Shown here: positions 5,992 through 7,612 of the stretch, piece by piece | How the letters are laid out: each line of letters begins with the position of its first letter | Position numbering within the stretch: position 1 is the first letter of the stretch | NCBI GenBank assembly: GCA_017479315.1 | Contig: JAFVCI010000029.1 | Location: forward strand, 1 to 7,612 | Direction of reading: 5' to 3' | DNA length: 7,612 nucleotides | DNA from: Opitutales bacterium | GTDB taxonomy: Bacteria; Verrucomicrobiota; Verrucomicrobiia; Opitutales; UBA9783 | Made by a program: the position numbers and the translations under genes | Notes under the pieces: model-generated | What the model was told of the DNA's origin: nothing | Databases searched by the model: none | Seen by the model: only the letters and a program-made list of their open reading frames with translations

Positions 5992-6702
5992 GTGCGGGTT
6001 TTGTTTTTGTGGCTTTTCTCCGCTTTGATATTGCTTTCTGGCTGTGCCTATGAAGAGACTTCACATAACAACTTATCGCCGCGCGCAACCCGAACGACGG
6101 TCGGTAAGGTTTCCCAATCGAATGTAAAACCTTCACACGCAACGGAAAATTTATCCCAAACGCACACGCGGATTACGGGCAAAGCGCGCTGTACCGCCGA
6201 ACAAATGCGGAAGTTTTTAAAGCAACGTCATCCGAAAGTAAATAACAAGTATCTTCTTTTGCCGGAGATTTACATTTCGGAAGGCGCAAAAGAAGGCATT
6301 CGCGGCGATTTAGCATTTGCGCAGGCGTTGCACGAAACGAACTTTTTTAAATTCGGCGGAGACGTCCTGCCGCAACAAAATAACTTCGCGGGTCTCGGGA
6401 CAACAGGCAAAGGCATTCGCGGACATTCTTTCGCAACACCGCAACTGGGCGTTCGCGCTCAAATTCAGCATTTAAAAGCCTACGCCTCAACGGCACCGCT
6501 TAACAATCCGTGCATCGATCCGCGGTTTCGTTATGTCAAAAATCGCGGTTGTGCGCCATATATTGAAGACTGGGGCGGCAAATGGACGTTTCCTGGGTAC
6601 GACACCAAAAAGTACGCCTCTTTGCGAGACGCTTTAAAACATCGGGACAGCTACGGGGATAAGATCCGAAAACTGTGCGAAGAGATGGAGAAGGTAAAGT
6701 GA
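5992..6702 (+). CDS. GH73-type N-acetylglucosaminidase lipoprotein
   Basis: This is probably a lipid-anchored peptidoglycan hydrolase that cuts the glycan strand. Residues 1-17 form a lipoprotein signal peptide (MRVLFLWLFSALILLSGC) with lipobox LSGC and lipidated C18, so it should be fixed in a membrane facing the periplasm. A polar linker runs from about 20 to 65. The glucosaminidase domain spans about 85-232: GIRGDLAFAQALHETNFF carries the likely catalytic glutamate (E115), followed by NNFAGLG (130-136), GVRAQIQHLKAYAS (153-166) and the closing SYGDKIRKL. These are typical of the Pfam Glucosaminidase family, the domain also fused to FlgJ in some bacteria. The GTG start has no in-frame alternative upstream and no Shine-Dalgarno sequence. 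It is divergent from the flgN operon, so a role in letting the flagellar rod through the wall is attractive but unproven. General wall turnover is the alternative. Confidence 0.87.
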   Translation: MRVLFLWLFSALILLSGCAYEETSHNNLSPRATRTTVGKVSQSNVKPSHATENLSQTHTRITGKARCTAEQMRKFLKQRHPKVNNKYLLLPEIYISEGAKEGIRGDLAFAQALHETNFFKFGGDVLPQQNNFAGLGTTGKGIRGHSFATPQLGVRAQIQHLKAYASTAPLNNPCIDPRFRYVKNRGCAPYIEDWGGKWTFPGYDTKKYASLRDALKHRDSYGDKIRKLCEEMEKVK

Positions 6703-6719
6703 GCCTCTACTCTACTCTT

Positions 6720-7612
6720 TCACACCCCAAACCGCTTCGGTTTCAGGCAAAGATATAAAACCCACAGAGCAACCACGCTATTGATAACAAACATAAACCG
6801 TCCGACCGACATATAATTTCCGAACACGGCAAACAAACAACTGTAGATAAACGGTCCGATTGCACTGCAAAAACTTCCGAAGCCGATCAACGTCGAATAG
6901 CCTATGGCGCGTTGAGTTTCAGGTAAAATTTTCGAAACCAATACATACGAAAGAACGTGATTGAATGCCCAGGCAAGCCCGTTGGCAACGGCAAACAGCC
7001 AAATGATTACGTCACTGCTTAACTTCAACAAAATGCCGTTTGCAAAAACCAAACTGAGAATTTGCAAAAACAGCATTGGCGGCAATTTAACGTACCCGTA
7101 CAACCACGAAGCCATTGGCGTAAATGCAAACGTCGAAAGCGTTATCGGGAGAAAGACCTTGAAAATTTTTTCGAGCGGCACCGACTGCTCCAAAGCAAAG
7201 TTGGAAATATGAAACATAATGCCCGTCGCATGAAAATTTTCCAAAGCCATCAGGCACATCCCGAAGATAAACGCGAAGGGAAATTGCTTAAACATAAGAC
7301 GGAAACCGCGCGGCGACTTAACATCTACCGATGCGATGTGTATCAAATTCCGCGGCACACAAAGGACATACAACAGCAAAATTCCGATTTGTGCCGTCAA
7401 TACCCAATGCCAGTAGTTAAATGCATTACAGGCGGCCAGAATATAAAGAACAAAGCTTGCAAACACCTGAACGCTGATGTGCCACGAGGCGAACCAGGCG
7501 CATTTTTTATCATCATAAAGTGCTGCTCCGTACGAACATACCAATGTCGGGAGCAATCCCTGCCCGCAGGCTCTCAGTCCGCAATAGCCGAACACCAAAA
7601 ACAAAAAAACAA
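6720..7612 (-). CDS. MFS-type transporter, 5' end outside window
   Basis: This is a multi-spanning inner-membrane transporter with about 297 residues visible and the frame open through the right edge, so roughly the first 100 residues are missing. The earliest part reads GLRACGQGLLPTLVCSYGAALYDDKKCAWFASWHISVQ, which resembles the TM4 and following loop of Major Facilitator Superfamily proteins (R-x-x-GQG followed by a basic loop and a G-x-A-type TM5). A polar central loop (about HIASVDVKSPRGFRLMFKQF) divides two groups of hydrophobic helices, as in the 6+6 MFS layout. The C terminus ends LYLCLKPKRFGV and TGA. The substrate cannot be named; a carboxylate or sugar-phosphate type is only a guess. 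It converges with the glucosaminidase gene, with only 17 bases between their ends, so they are not one operon. Confidence 0.72.
   Translation of the reverse strand, partial: VFLFLVFGYCGLRACGQGLLPTLVCSYGAALYDDKKCAWFASWHISVQVFASFVLYILAACNAFNYWHWVLTAQIGILLLYVLCVPRNLIHIASVDVKSPRGFRLMFKQFPFAFIFGMCLMALENFHATGIMFHISNFALEQSVPLEKIFKVFLPITLSTFAFTPMASWLYGYVKLPPMLFLQILSLVFANGILLKLSSDVIIWLFAVANGLAWAFNHVLSYVLVSKILPETQRAIGYSTLIGFGSFCSAIGPFIYSCLFAVFGNYMSVGRFMFVINSVVALWVLYLCLKPKRFGV

Noticed and set aside
5984..6025. ATG at 5984 opening a 13-codon frame overlapping the lipoprotein start
   Set aside because: It is out of frame, has no ribosome binding site, and would be absent from the predicted leaderless mRNA.
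6728..6742. AAACCGCTTCGGTTT hairpin between the convergent lipoprotein and MFS genes
   Set aside because: It is inside the MFS coding end and is not followed by T residues on either strand, so a terminator role is unsupported.

Overview
The window looks like a piece of a Gram-negative, flagellated bacterial chromosome. A lipobox lipoprotein with a peptidoglycan-hydrolase domain, a FlgN-like flagellar chaperone, CsrA and a sigma-54-type promoter all point that way. The A/T-leaning composition and a large unrecognised polar protein would fit a host-associated lineage, but I cannot fix the phylum from this sequence. A member of the Planctomycetes-Verrucomicrobia-Chlamydiae group is only a guess.

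Left part (1-1169, + strand): the 3' end of gltX (glutamyl-tRNA synthetase) is followed by rsmD (16S rRNA guanine-N2 methyltransferase). Both are ordinary translation genes. Middle-left (about 1170-2200): roughly 1 kb without a convincing gene, filled by a degenerate direct-repeat array with a period near 200 bases. It has four recognisable units and a partial leading one. The units carry a motif and, in several cases, its inverted partner. A possible minus-strand terminator lies at the left edge. Next (2203-3396, + strand): a DAACS-family (sodium:dicarboxylate symporter fold) transporter whose usual cation-site and substrate-site residues are substituted.

Centre-right (3466-5950, - strand): a compact three-gene operon, flgN-like, then csrA, then a 570-residue protein of unknown function. 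It is preceded by a near-consensus sigma-54 promoter. The order suggests that a post-transcriptional regulator and the unknown protein are made together with the flagellar export machinery. The leader of the unknown gene has GGA motifs around its ribosome binding site, so CsrA may control it. Divergent from the operon (5992-6702, + strand) is a GH73-type glucosaminidase lipoprotein, probably a cell-wall remodelling enzyme that could serve flagellar assembly. Its sigma-70-like promoter would give a leaderless GTG-start mRNA. Right edge (6720-7612, - strand): an MFS-type transporter whose 5' end runs out of the window.

The items most worth a second look are the repeat array, the sigma-54/FlgN/CsrA/unknown-protein operon, and the divergent DAACS transporter.
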